Source: CAZXDS01 sp964639525
GTDB taxonomy: Bacteria; Bacteroidota; Ignavibacteria; Ignavibacteriales; Melioribacteraceae
Reading direction: 5' to 3'
Assembly (NCBI GenBank): GCA_964639525.1
Contig: CAZXDS010000112.1
Span: 1-11,353 of the forward strand
Length of the DNA stretch: 11,353 nucleotides
This document shows, in pieces, positions 1 through 7,759 of the stretch. How positions within the stretch are numbered: position 1 is the first letter of the stretch; each line of letters begins with the position of its first letter. Under the pieces are notes generated by a model. That model was not told where the DNA came from. It saw nothing but the letters and a program-made list of their open reading frames with translations, and searched no databases. A program made the translations under genes and the position numbers.

Positions 1-33
1 AATCGTTTATCTTGGTTGTTAGAAAATTTGTAA
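1..33 (+). CDS. Possible C-terminal end of an upstream gene (partial)
   Basis: Frame 1 reads NRLSWLLENL followed by TAA at 31-33, which looks like an amphipathic C-terminal helix. It is in the same frame as the sigma-54 activator gene but separated from it by further stops at 46-48, 67-69 and 103-105. The DNA from 34 to 120 is much more AT-rich than positions 1-33, which fits a coding-to-intergenic transition. Ten codons are too few to identify a family, and an open stretch of this length occurs often by chance. Confidence 0.3.
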   Translation, partial: NRLSWLLENL

Positions 34-120
34 GAAATAATTGATTAAATTAATATTTGGAATTTTTAGATTTCAAAAATATTATTATTTTTTGAAAATT
101 TATAATTAGTACAGAATACA

Positions 121-1221
121 ATGGAAATACGGGAATTTCAAAATAACTTTGGCATTATCGGGAAATCGAAAAAGATTAGAGATCTCGCATCTATTACAAT
201 GCAGGTTGCACAATCCGATATTTCAGTATTGATTTATGGCGAAAGTGGAACGGGGAAGGAAGTTTTTGCGAAAGCACTTCACGGCTACAGCAAGCGAGCA
301 AGGCAAAAACTCGTTAGTTTAAACTGCGGTGCTATTCCGGAAGGAATTCTTGAAAGTGAATTGTTCGGACACAAAAAAGGTTCCTTTACGGGTGCAATAG
401 ATAACAGAAAAGGATATTTTGAAATTGCGGATAAAGGTACATTATTCCTTGATGAAATTGGAGAAATGGCTTCAACTACGCAAGTAAAATTATTGCGGAT
501 TTTGGAAACCAACGATTTAACTCCCATCGGCGGAGAAGAGTCCAAACACGTAGATGTTAGAATTATTGCCGCAACGAACAAGGACCTTCAAAAAGAGGTT
601 GATAACAACAGATTTAGAAATGATTTATACTTTAGATTAAAAGCCGTAACATTAACAATTCCCCCTCTCCGAAAAAGAAAAGAAGACATTCCTCTTTTGG
701 CAGAACATTTTGTGAGGGAATATTCAAACAAAAATAACGTGCCCGTTTTGCCGATAACCGAAAAGGCAATGAATTTATTAATCTATTACAAGTGGCCCGG
801 AAATATAAGGGAATTGAAAAATGTTATAGAAACAGGATTGGCTTTGAACAGAACAGGAGTACTTGACGAAGCGGATTTTTCGCCAAACCTTTCCTTCAAT
901 GAAAAAACTTCCGCAGAACAATTTCTTCCGGTTCATTTGAGCCGTTCCCCTGAATCTGTTGATAGAGAAATGATTATTAGTGCATTGATTGAAATAAAAA
1001 AAGACTTAATAGATTTAAAAAAAGTTGCTTATGATAGTGTGAAAAAAAATAACATAATTCAGGATGATGAAATTCGTGAAGTTAAATCCTTGGATTTGAT
1101 TGAAAAAGAAGCGATAATCAACACATTAAAATTTACCAAATGGAACAAAAAAAGAGCTGCGGAATTACTTGAAATTGGCGAAAGAACTCTTCACAGAAAA
1201 ATAAAAGAATATGATATCTAA
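121..1221 (+). CDS. Sigma-54-dependent transcriptional activator lacking a receiver domain (AAA+ plus Fis-type HTH)
   Basis: This is a bacterial enhancer-binding protein that would use ATP hydrolysis to open promoters held by sigma-54 RNA polymerase. The AAA+ domain starts almost at the N-terminus (about residues 10-245). It shows Walker A GESGTGKE (40-47), the sigma-54 contact loop as GSFTGA (87-92, usually GAFTGA), Walker B GTLFLDEIGEM (106-116), sensor I AATN (150-153), the arginine-finger region around RFRNDLYFRL (164-173) and sensor II WPGNIREL (225-232). A charged linker (about 250-325) leads to a Fis-like helix-turn-helix (about 326-366, WNKKRAAELLEIGERTLHRK). There is no receiver, GAF or PAS domain, so the architecture resembles PspF and activity must be controlled in trans or by expression level. 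ATG 121 is the only sensible start, because an in-frame stop lies at 103-105 and no alternative start codon follows it. No clear Shine-Dalgarno sequence is visible. The gene ends inside lptE with an 11-bp overlap. The family is certain; the target genes are unknown. Confidence 0.95.
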   Translation: MEIREFQNNFGIIGKSKKIRDLASITMQVAQSDISVLIYGESGTGKEVFAKALHGYSKRARQKLVSLNCGAIPEGILESELFGHKKGSFTGAIDNRKGYFEIADKGTLFLDEIGEMASTTQVKLLRILETNDLTPIGGEESKHVDVRIIAATNKDLQKEVDNNRFRNDLYFRLKAVTLTIPPLRKRKEDIPLLAEHFVREYSNKNNVPVLPITEKAMNLLIYYKWPGNIRELKNVIETGLALNRTGVLDEADFSPNLSFNEKTSAEQFLPVHLSRSPESVDREMIISALIEIKKDLIDLKKVAYDSVKKNNIIQDDEIREVKSLDLIEKEAIINTLKFTKWNKKRAAELLEIGERTLHRKIKEYDI

Positions 1222-1723
1222 AAAATCAAATATATTGTTTGTGATTCTAATATTATCAATGGTTTTATCAGGCTGCCATTATTCTTTTACCGGAGCTTCT
1301 GTTCCTGATCATTTGCATACGATTGCTATTCCTTTGTTTAAGGATAATTCGGGTTCGGGCGAGCCGGATTTGAACAGTAATTTTACTTCTCAAATAATAC
1401 AATTATTTATTGATGACAACACTCTTCAATTAACCGAAAAACAAACCGCTGATGCAATTTTGAATTGCACAATTTCCGGGTTTTCAGATTTGCCAACAAC
1501 AATAACCGGAAACGAACAAATTTCACTCAGGCGTGTTACTCTAAATGTTAAAGCGGTTTACCGTGATATTGTAATGAAAAAAACAATTTGGCAGCAAACA
1601 TTTACAAACTATGAAGATTACGAAAATAAAGATGATATTACACAAAACCGGCGTGATGCAATTGATGCCGCAATTAAAAAAATTAGTGAAGATATTCTGC
1701 TTGCAGTTGTATCCAACTGGTAA
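1211..1723 (+). CDS. lptE: LPS-assembly lipoprotein LptE
   Basis: LptE plugs the LptD barrel in the outer membrane and helps deliver lipopolysaccharide to the cell surface. The 170-residue product begins with a lipoprotein signal peptide: a basic start (MISKK), a hydrophobic core and the lipobox LSGC, with the lipidated cysteine at residue 22. The mature part has the LptE pattern of a short beta segment (HTIAIPLFKD), a central RRVTLNVKAVYRD strand region and a C-terminal helix ending in SNW, typical of Bacteroidota members. The start overlaps the end of the sigma-54 activator by 11 bp (ATGATATCTAA), so the two are probably co-translated. The glycosyltransferase start follows after 20 bp. Only weak purine-rich sequence precedes the ATG, consistent with translational coupling. 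The partner genes lptD and lptA/B/C are not in the window. The name rests on motif pattern and length and is fairly secure. Confidence 0.85.
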   Translation: MISKKSNILFVILILSMVLSGCHYSFTGASVPDHLHTIAIPLFKDNSGSGEPDLNSNFTSQIIQLFIDDNTLQLTEKQTADAILNCTISGFSDLPTTITGNEQISLRRVTLNVKAVYRDIVMKKTIWQQTFTNYEDYENKDDITQNRRDAIDAAIKKISEDILLAVVSNW

Positions 1724-1743
1724 CAAATTTAGGATTTATTAAT

Positions 1744-3222
1744 ATGTTCATAGATGAAATAGTTTTATACTCTTATATATTTTCTTTAACGATACTGCTT
1801 ATTTTTTCGAGCCACGGTTTTATAATGCTTTACTATCATAGAAAATATAAAAAGGTTAATCCGCTGCAAGATAAAAGTGATGTTTGCAGTAAAAAAATTT
1901 CTGTACAGCTTCCCCTATTTAATGAAATGTACGTAGCCGAAAGAGTGATTGATGCAGTCTGTAAACTTGATTACCCAAAAGAATTGTTCGAAATTCAGGT
2001 ACTTGACGATTCCACGGATGAGACTTTTAACATTGTACAGAAAAAAGTTAAGCAGAAAAAATTTGAAGGTTTTAACATAAAGCACATTCACAGAGTTAAC
2101 CGAAAGGGATACAAAGCAGGAGCATTAAAAGAAGGATTAGAAACAGCAAGCGGTGAATTTATTGCAATTTTTGATGCCGATTTTATTCCGCCAAAGGATT
2201 TTTTGCGAAAAACCATGCGGTATTTTACTAAAAAAGAAATTGGTATGGTGCAAACTCGTTGGGGACATTTGAATGAAAATTATTCTGTGCTTACAAAAGT
2301 TCAGGCACTTGCTTTAGATGGACACTTTGTAATCGAGCAATCCGTTCGCAACAAATCCGGTTTTTTTATTAACTTTAACGGAACCGGCGGAATTTGGAGA
2401 AAAGAGTGCATTATGGACGCCGGCAATTGGCACGATGACACAATTACAGAAGATTTGGATTTAAGTTATCGAGCTCAACTGCGAGGTTGGAAATTTATTT
2501 ATCTCCGTGATTTTAAAACTCCGGCTGAACTTCCTTCGGAAATTAATGCTCTTAAAGCACAGCAATTTAGGTGGACAAAAGGTGCGATTGAAACGGCAAA
2601 GAAAATGCTTCCGCTTGTTTGGAAATCAAAACTTCCTCTTAGAATTAAAGTGCAATCTACGTTTCATTTAACAAATAATCTTGTTTTTCCATTTATTTTA
2701 CTTGCCGGAATATTAAATGTACCGCTCATTTTTATCAAAAATGCAGGACCTTACGATGTGTTTTTTAATTTCATGTCGGTATTTGCACTTGCATTTGTAA
2801 GCTCGTTTTTATTCTATTTGTATGCTCAAAAAGATGTGTATTCGGATTGGCGAAAAAAGATGACTCTTTTTCCTATATTTATGGCGGGTAGTATGGGACT
2901 TGCCGTCAACAATTCGCGAGCAGTTTTTGAGGGATTGATGAATAGAAAAAGCGAATTTGTAAGAACTCCCAAATACCAAATTGTAGATAAGAACGATAAA
3001 TTAGCAGAAAATAAATATTTTAAGAATACAAAAGTTGAGTCGTCGGCTTTTATTGAATTACTTCTTGCATTATATTGCTTTATCGGAGTTGGGGCTTCTA
3101 TTTATTTTAGGGAATTTGCAGCAATTCCTTTTCAGCTAATGTTTTTCTTTGGTTTTGCAATGGTCTCCGGTTTATCATTTAAACATTCATTATTTAAGGA
3201 TAAAAAGGTTCGTGTCAAATAA
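1744..3222 (+). CDS. Membrane glycosyltransferase family 2, CslA/cellulose-synthase-like
   Basis: This is a processive-type GT2 enzyme that would polymerise or transfer sugars from a nucleotide-sugar at the inner membrane. An N-terminal membrane helix (about residues 7-30) precedes the GT-A domain. The domain carries VQLPLFNE (about 54-61), the UDP-binding LDDSTDET (87-94), the metal-binding DADF (144-147), FNGTGGIWR (211-219), the catalytic TED (235-237) and QQFRW (273-277, the QxxRW motif). About four to five further membrane helices follow (roughly 305-332, 340-360, 375-392, 435-455 and 460-478). The motif wording matches the plant CslA/CslC glucomannan-synthase branch more closely than BcsA, and there is no PilZ domain. 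No bcsB, bcsZ or export partner lies nearby, so cellulose production is not supported. The product could be a short envelope glycan or a glycolipid. AGGA about 9 bp before the ATG may serve as ribosome site. The C-terminal codons overlap the TPR gene by 11 bp. The donor and acceptor cannot be read from the sequence. Confidence 0.88.
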   Translation: MFIDEIVLYSYIFSLTILLIFSSHGFIMLYYHRKYKKVNPLQDKSDVCSKKISVQLPLFNEMYVAERVIDAVCKLDYPKELFEIQVLDDSTDETFNIVQKKVKQKKFEGFNIKHIHRVNRKGYKAGALKEGLETASGEFIAIFDADFIPPKDFLRKTMRYFTKKEIGMVQTRWGHLNENYSVLTKVQALALDGHFVIEQSVRNKSGFFINFNGTGGIWRKECIMDAGNWHDDTITEDLDLSYRAQLRGWKFIYLRDFKTPAELPSEINALKAQQFRWTKGAIETAKKMLPLVWKSKLPLRIKVQSTFHLTNNLVFPFILLAGILNVPLIFIKNAGPYDVFFNFMSVFALAFVSSFLFYLYAQKDVYSDWRKKMTLFPIFMAGSMGLAVNNSRAVFEGLMNRKSEFVRTPKYQIVDKNDKLAENKYFKNTKVESSAFIELLLALYCFIGVGASIYFREFAAIPFQLMFFFGFAMVSGLSFKHSLFKDKKVRVK

Positions 3223-3937
3223 TACTTCAAATATTACCGCAAATAAATTTGCATTAATTTATGAGTTTAATAATTCTTCACCGCTATTTGCAAGAGTTGC
3301 TGCTGATTTAATTGACAACAATAAATTAGACAGAGCCATTGAAATTTTGGAAAATGGAATTAAACTATATCCGAACTATCCAACTGCCTATTTTATTTAT
3401 GCCAAAGCTTTAGCACTAACCGGCAATATTGATAATGCAAAGCAAATGGTTGAAGCCGGCGCCGATATATTGGAAGATGACGAGACTAAAAATTATTATC
3501 TCAATTTAATTTCTGAAACTGCAGAAAGAGCAAACGAATTTACAGAGAGCAAACGAGTTAACTTTTTTGATGAAAATTCTGAAGAAAATCACCAAGAGAA
3601 ATCGGAAGTTTTTGAAGATAATCTTACTGAACTTGCCTCAAAATTAGACGATGCAAAAATTGAACTGCCTCCGGAAGATAACCATGTCACTGAAATAGCC
3701 GAAATAGAACAAGAAGATACTGTGGAGCATGAGGAATTTGATATCAGTTCTCTTGACGACGGACTTGTTTCGCAAACACTCGCTGATATATTTATTGCTC
3801 AGGGTAACTTAAAAGCTGCTAAAGCAATATTTCAAAAATTATTGGAAACGGAACCGGAAAAAGAGGAAATTTATCTTGCGAAGATAAGTGATATTGAATT
3901 AAAACTTCGCGACCAAAACACGTCCAACGAGACATAA
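3212..3937 (+). CDS. Acidic tetratricopeptide-repeat protein (GTG start)
   Basis: This soluble protein of 241 residues is a likely scaffold for protein-protein contacts. TPR-like helical pairs occupy about residues 24-86 (for example KLDRAIEILENGIKLYPNYP), and another repeat lies near the C-terminus (about 187-220, GNLKAAKAIFQKLLETEPEK). The segment between them (about 110-182) is strongly acidic, rich in E and D, and probably disordered. I chose GTG 3212 as the start. The frame stays open to an ATG at 3149, but that stretch is the back end of the glycosyltransferase read in another frame and gives an unconvincing peptide. GTG 3212 leaves an 11-bp overlap with the upstream stop, matching the activator/lptE junction, and AAGGATAAAAAGG lies just upstream. 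There is no signal peptide or membrane segment. Its position after the glycosyltransferase suggests a role with the envelope genes, but no specific function can be assigned. Confidence 0.78.
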   Translation: MSNNTSNITANKFALIYEFNNSSPLFARVAADLIDNNKLDRAIEILENGIKLYPNYPTAYFIYAKALALTGNIDNAKQMVEAGADILEDDETKNYYLNLISETAERANEFTESKRVNFFDENSEENHQEKSEVFEDNLTELASKLDDAKIELPPEDNHVTEIAEIEQEDTVEHEEFDISSLDDGLVSQTLADIFIAQGNLKAAKAIFQKLLETEPEKEEIYLAKISDIELKLRDQNTSNET

Positions 3938-3945
3938 TTGATTTT

Positions 3946-4557
3946 ATGTCAACTCTTAAAAATGGAAAATTATCACGGGATTTTTATTTGCGGCATCCGA
4001 CAAATGTGGCAAAAGATCTGCTTGGTAAAACAATTGTTTACTACCAATATAAAAAAAAGTATTCCGCAAAAATTGTAGAAGTTGAAGCGTATCGCGGCAG
4101 TACTGATAAATCGGCACATTCATTCGGTGGAATTTCAAAACGAAATAAAGTTATGTTTGATAAAGGCGGAAAGCTTTACGTCTATTTAATTTACGGTATT
4201 CATTATTGTGCTAATGTTGTTACCGGTTTGCAAGGCCAGGGTGATGCTGTTCTAATTCGAGCGGTAGAACCGATTGAAGGAATTGATTTTATGACTAAAA
4301 ATAGAACTGCAAAAAAGAAAAGCAAACTACTGTCTCAAACTCAATTGACAAACGGACCTGCAAAATTATGTGAAGCATTTGGCATAAATAAAACTCACAA
4401 TGGTATGGATTTGACCGGTGATGATATTTTTATTCTTGATGGTGAACCAATCAATAAAAATCAAATTGTAACCACAACACGAATCGGAATAACAAAATCA
4501 ACTGAATTAAAATGGCGGTATTATATTAAAGAAAACAAATTTGTTTCACGCAAATGA
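3946..4557 (+). CDS. mpg: DNA-3-methyladenine glycosylase (AAG/MPG family)
   Basis: This base-excision repair enzyme removes alkylated purines such as 3-methyladenine, and in related enzymes hypoxanthine, leaving an abasic site. The 203-residue length is normal for bacterial AAG/MPG proteins. The family landmarks are in order: LSRDFYLRHPTNVAKDLLGK (9-28), the active-site EVEAY with the probable catalytic Glu47 (human E125) and Tyr49, SAHS with His58 (human H136), LYVYLIYG with Tyr80 and the base-displacing Tyr83, Asn90 in YCAN, and the C-terminal LTNGPAKLCEAFGI (134-147). All expected catalytic and flipping residues are present, so it should be active. It begins 8 bp after the TPR gene, and its TGA overlaps the ATG of the GT9 gene by 4 bp, so it is transcribed with envelope genes that have no obvious functional tie to it. 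Confidence 0.95.
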   Translation: MSTLKNGKLSRDFYLRHPTNVAKDLLGKTIVYYQYKKKYSAKIVEVEAYRGSTDKSAHSFGGISKRNKVMFDKGGKLYVYLIYGIHYCANVVTGLQGQGDAVLIRAVEPIEGIDFMTKNRTAKKKSKLLSQTQLTNGPAKLCEAFGINKTHNGMDLTGDDIFILDGEPINKNQIVTTTRIGITKSTELKWRYYIKENKFVSRK

Positions 4558-5591
4558 ATATGAATAGAAACATACTCATAGTTCGAACGGACAGAATTGG
4601 TGATGTCGTGCTTACTTTACCACTCGCAAGTTTGATTAAAAAACACTATCCGGAAAGTAAAGTTGCTTTTCTTGTGAGGGAATATACTGCACCGCTTCTG
4701 TTTAACAATAATGATATTGATGAAATACTAATTTTAAAAGAGAATAAAAATGTAATTTTAGAAAATGAAAATATTCGACTTTTAAGCAGAAAAAATTTTG
4801 ATACGGCTTTTATTGTTAATGCCTCTTTTAAGTTAGCTTCGATTTTGTTCAAATCAAAAATTAAAAATAGAATAGGAACGGGTTATCGTTGGTATTCATT
4901 TTTATTTAATAATAAGATTTTTGTACATCGCAAAAACGGGAATAAGCACGAGCTTGAATACAATGTGGATATGTTGCAGCAAATTGACATTAACGAAAAC
5001 GTGAACGCTAATAATGTATGTTTTAACATACAAGTTGATAATAATAGTAAACAAATAGTTGATGAATTATTAAAAGCGAATCAAGTCTCAAATAAAAGAA
5101 AACGGATAATTGTTCATCCCGGCACCGGAGGAAGTGCTTTTGACCTTCCAAAAGAAAAACTTAAAATATTAGTCGGACGTTTGGCACGTGAATTGAACAC
5201 AGAACTGATAATAACCGGTAGTAACAAGGAAATTGATTTATGCGCGTTTGTAGCCGGAGATTCAAATGCACAAAATTTTTCGGGTAAGTTAAATTTATCA
5301 GAAATGATTGCTTTAATTGATTCGGCTGATATTTTAATCGCTAATTCTACCGGACCGATTCATATTGCGGCGGCACTTAATAAATTTGTAGTTGGGTTTT
5401 ATCCAACAATCCCCTCAATGTCGAAAACAAGATGGGGACCTTTTACATCAAAGGGCAAAGTATTTGAACCGGATAATTGCATGGAATTTAATATGAAACA
5501 ATTTCAAAAGAATAATTGCATGAACAATATTAACGTCGAAGAAGTATTTGATTATATTAAAAATATTATTAACAAAATTCAAAATAATTAA
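4554..5591 (+). CDS. Glycosyltransferase family 9 (ADP-heptose:LPS heptosyltransferase-like)
   Basis: GT9 enzymes such as WaaC, WaaF and WaaQ add heptose to the LPS inner core on the cytoplasmic face of the inner membrane. The 345-residue protein has the two Rossmann halves of a GT-B fold. The N-terminal half opens with ILIVRTDRIGDVVLTLP (7-23), where Asp17 matches the catalytic Asp13 of WaaC. The C-terminal half has the nucleotide-sugar part IIVHPGTGG (185-193), IITGSNKE (219-226) and the GT9 signature NSTGPIHIAAAL (264-275). The start ATG overlaps the mpg stop (ATGA); a second in-frame ATG at 4560 is an alternative. Together with lptE it supports LPS or LOS synthesis. The subfamily (heptosyltransferase I, II, III or another sugar) cannot be decided by eye, so I give no gene symbol. 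Confidence 0.88.
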   Translation: MNMNRNILIVRTDRIGDVVLTLPLASLIKKHYPESKVAFLVREYTAPLLFNNNDIDEILILKENKNVILENENIRLLSRKNFDTAFIVNASFKLASILFKSKIKNRIGTGYRWYSFLFNNKIFVHRKNGNKHELEYNVDMLQQIDINENVNANNVCFNIQVDNNSKQIVDELLKANQVSNKRKRIIVHPGTGGSAFDLPKEKLKILVGRLARELNTELIITGSNKEIDLCAFVAGDSNAQNFSGKLNLSEMIALIDSADILIANSTGPIHIAAALNKFVVGFYPTIPSMSKTRWGPFTSKGKVFEPDNCMEFNMKQFQKNNCMNNINVEEVFDYIKNIINKIQNN

Positions 5592-5600
5592 ATATAAATC

Positions 5601-6380
5601 ATGAAATTATCATCCTTCATATTGCTGTTTCTTGTTACTCAATTAGTATTTGGGCAGAATGCTGATTTTCGTACAATTGAGAATAATGCTTTTACGGTGG
5701 GAGAAAAATTAACTTTTAGTGTGAACTACGGATTTGTTACTGCAGGTTATGCTGTAATGGAAATTCCTAAAATAACACAAATATTTCATAGAAAAGTTTA
5801 TCAAATTAATTTTAAAGTTAATACTACATCAACATTTGATCACTTCTACAAAGTTCGTGATAAGTATGTTACATATCTTGATACTGCCGGAATATTTCCT
5901 TGGCGTTTTGAACAGCATATTCGTGAGGGAGGCTACACTCGAGACTTCTCCGCTTTTTTTGATCAGGTGCACAAAAAAGCTCGCACTTCGGAAGGTTCAT
6001 ATACTATACCCAAATATGTAAACGATATTATTTCCGCTTTTTACTTTGTTCGTACAATCGATTTTAGCGATTTTAATAAAGGTGATAAAATCCGTCTTGA
6101 AAATTTTTACAAAGATAAAACATACCCGCTAATAATTATTTACCGTGGAAAAGAAACTATTGAAGTTGATGCGGGTACATTCAATTGTATTGTAGTGGAA
6201 CCTATTGCGGAAAAAGGAAAACTATTTAAAAGCGAAGGAAATCTTCTGGTATGGCTCACTGATGATAGTCTCAAAATGCCTGTCAAGGTTAAATCAAAGA
6301 TCGTAATTGGTTCTATCAATGCTGATTTGATTAAGTACGAAGGACTTAACGGAAAATTGAATTCTAAGATAGATGACTAA
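5601..6380 (+). CDS. Exported DUF3108 family protein
   Basis: The 259-residue protein has an N-terminal signal peptide with likely cleavage after VFG (residue 18), so it is periplasmic or outer-membrane associated. The mature part matches the DUF3108 pattern: FTVGEKLTFSVNYGFVTAGYAVMEI near the start (32-56), a middle FYKVRDKYVTYLD block, and a final section with VDAGTFNCIVVEPI (about 190-203) and LLVWLTDDSLKMPVKVKSKI (215-234). The composition is beta-rich with alternating hydrophobic residues. The family's biochemical role is not established. It starts 9 bp after the GT9 gene, so it is probably in the same transcript. The location among LptE and glycosyltransferase genes suggests an envelope job, which is inference from context only. 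Confidence 0.8.
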   Translation: MKLSSFILLFLVTQLVFGQNADFRTIENNAFTVGEKLTFSVNYGFVTAGYAVMEIPKITQIFHRKVYQINFKVNTTSTFDHFYKVRDKYVTYLDTAGIFPWRFEQHIREGGYTRDFSAFFDQVHKKARTSEGSYTIPKYVNDIISAFYFVRTIDFSDFNKGDKIRLENFYKDKTYPLIIIYRGKETIEVDAGTFNCIVVEPIAEKGKLFKSEGNLLVWLTDDSLKMPVKVKSKIVIGSINADLIKYEGLNGKLNSKIDD

Positions 6381-6440
6381 TAATTTCAGTTTTAATAATT
6401 CAAGCAACTCATTCCGTAATTTCATATTTTTTGAATCAAT

Positions 6441-7418
6441 ATGAATAATGACAATTTAGATAATCATAGTTCTGATAGTGCGGAAAAAGAAAACCGGAAC
6501 CAGTACGACCCGAAATCTTTTATTCATCCAATAATGTCGCCGACAAAAGCAGCCATACTTGCCTTAGTTCTTGTTTTTTTGTTGTACCAAATTGGCGGGG
6601 CAATATTAACGCTGGCAATATTCGGATTAAATTTTGAAAAAGCTGATGTTAATGCTATGCGACTATTAACAATGGGCGGACAAATTCTCCTTATTCTGCT
6701 TCCGGCATTATTACTCTCAAAATTTATTTATGAAGATGTTACAACCATTTTACGAGTAAAATTTGTTAAGCTAAAAGAAACAGGATTATTTATTTTAGGT
6801 TTAATTATTTTAACTCCGCTTTTACAAAGTTATATTAACATTCAATCTTTTATTATTGATAAACTTGCGGCAACTTTTCCGTTTGTAAATGCCGGTAAAA
6901 CTTTTCTGGATAAACTGGACAAACTTGTTGAATTGACATACGGCAATTTACTTTCAGTACATAATGCCGCTGATGCAATTTTGGTTGTGCTTGTAATTGC
7001 AGTTATTCCTGCACTTTGCGAGGAAACTTTTTTCAGAGGATTTGTTCAAAGCAGTTTCGAATTCAAATTAAAACCATGGAAGGCAGCGTTAATAACTGCA
7101 ATATTTTTTGGTGTTTATCACTTTAATCCTTATGGATTACTTCCTTTAATTTCACTCGGTTTTTTCTTCGGATTTGCCGCATATAAATCTAAGTCGATAT
7201 TTATTCCCATGATTTTGCACTTCCTAAATAATTTTGTTGCCGTAACATTATACCTTATTTTCGGCTCCGAAGATATTATGGAATCGTCTTCAGTTTCATC
7301 AGACGGACTAATGTTAAATTTAATTGGCTTTATATTTCTATTATTAATTTTTGTTACATTAATATTGACAATAAACAAATTTTATAAAAATCAAAATTTA
7401 GCTCCGGAGGAAAAATGA
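6441..7418 (+). CDS. CPBP-family intramembrane glutamic/metalloprotease
   Basis: This polytopic membrane protein is of the CAAX-protease/bacteriocin-processing (CPBP, Abi) family, related to the Rce1 type of prenyl-protein protease. The first ~33 residues are hydrophilic and asparagine-rich, followed by about eight membrane segments (starting near 36, 75, 113, 178, 213, 231, 252 and 289). The catalytic motifs are intact: EETFFRG with Glu194-Glu195 and Arg199, FGVYH with Phe223 and His227, and HFLNN with His260 and Asn264. Length (325 residues) is ordinary for the Bacteroidota members. It follows DUF3108 after a 60-bp gap, the largest gap within this gene run, so a secondary promoter is possible. 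Its TGA overlaps the ATG of the zinc-ribbon gene. Substrates are unknown; bacterial members are reported in peptide maturation, self-immunity and other membrane-protein processing, and nothing here shows a bacteriocin. Confidence 0.9.
   Translation: MNNDNLDNHSSDSAEKENRNQYDPKSFIHPIMSPTKAAILALVLVFLLYQIGGAILTLAIFGLNFEKADVNAMRLLTMGGQILLILLPALLLSKFIYEDVTTILRVKFVKLKETGLFILGLIILTPLLQSYINIQSFIIDKLAATFPFVNAGKTFLDKLDKLVELTYGNLLSVHNAADAILVVLVIAVIPALCEETFFRGFVQSSFEFKLKPWKAALITAIFFGVYHFNPYGLLPLISLGFFFGFAAYKSKSIFIPMILHFLNNFVAVTLYLIFGSEDIMESSSVSSDGLMLNLIGFIFLLLIFVTLILTINKFYKNQNLAPEEK
7406..7410 (+). promoter_or_regulatory. Strong Shine-Dalgarno for the zinc-ribbon/DUF2007 gene
   Basis: GGAGG lies 4 bp before ATG 7415, inside the last codons of the CPBP protease gene. 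It is the most canonical ribosome site in the + strand run and fixes the start of the next gene. Most neighbours on this strand have weak or no such site. Confidence 0.7.
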
Positions 7419-7759
7419 TTTGTCCTAAATGTGAATCGCATTATGTGAATGGCGTTACTATTTGTCCCGACTGTAATACACAATTAATTCCAATTGCTGA
7501 ATATGAAGGCAAGCTAATTCATCCAAAAGATTGGGTAATTGTTTACACTACTGATGCTGAATATAAAGCTGATATGTTCAAGGCGAATCTTGAAGGTGCT
7601 GATATTGACGTGCTGCTTCTTGGGCAAGACGATAAAAATTTTCCCGTCCCCGGTGATTTTTCAGTCATTAAAATTCTTGTTAAAAAAACAGATTCTGAAG
7701 CTGCCATTGCAATTATTAATGATATTAATTCTCATTCAGAAAATTCGGATGAAAACTAA
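7415..7759 (+). CDS. Zinc-ribbon plus DUF2007 (putative signal-transducing) protein
   Basis: This small cytoplasmic protein of 114 residues has two parts. The N-terminus is a zinc ribbon with two CPxC knuckles: Cys3/Cys6 (CPKC) and Cys17/Cys20 (CPDC). The remainder (about 38-105) resembles DUF2007, with WVIVYTTDAEYKADMFKANLEGADIDVLL giving the usual beta-alpha-beta start, then VPGDFSVIKILVKKTDSEAAIAII. The family is described as putative signal-transducing, but its ligand or partner is not known. The ATG overlaps the CPBP stop (ATGA) and the TAA abuts the cdsA ATG with no gap, so translation of all three is probably coupled. A regulatory or adaptor role for one of the two membrane enzymes is a reasonable inference, not shown by sequence. 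Confidence 0.82.
   Translation: MICPKCESHYVNGVTICPDCNTQLIPIAEYEGKLIHPKDWVIVYTTDAEYKADMFKANLEGADIDVLLLGQDDKNFPVPGDFSVIKILVKKTDSEAAIAIINDINSHSENSDEN

Noticed and set aside
2427..2442. TTGGCAC resembling the -24 element of a sigma-54 promoter
   Set aside because: It lies inside the glycosyltransferase coding sequence, and the required GC ten bases after GG is CA at 2441-2442. No gap between genes shows a proper GG-N10-GC pair.
3149..3211. N-terminal extension of the TPR protein from ATG 3149
   Set aside because: This stretch is the C-terminal coding part of the glycosyltransferase in another frame; the peptide is unlike a TPR start, and GTG 3212 gives a normal short overlap.
6441..7418. CPBP protein as bacteriocin immunity or phage defence component
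   Set aside because: No bacteriocin precursor, ABC exporter or defence gene is adjacent, and the neighbours are housekeeping lipid genes.
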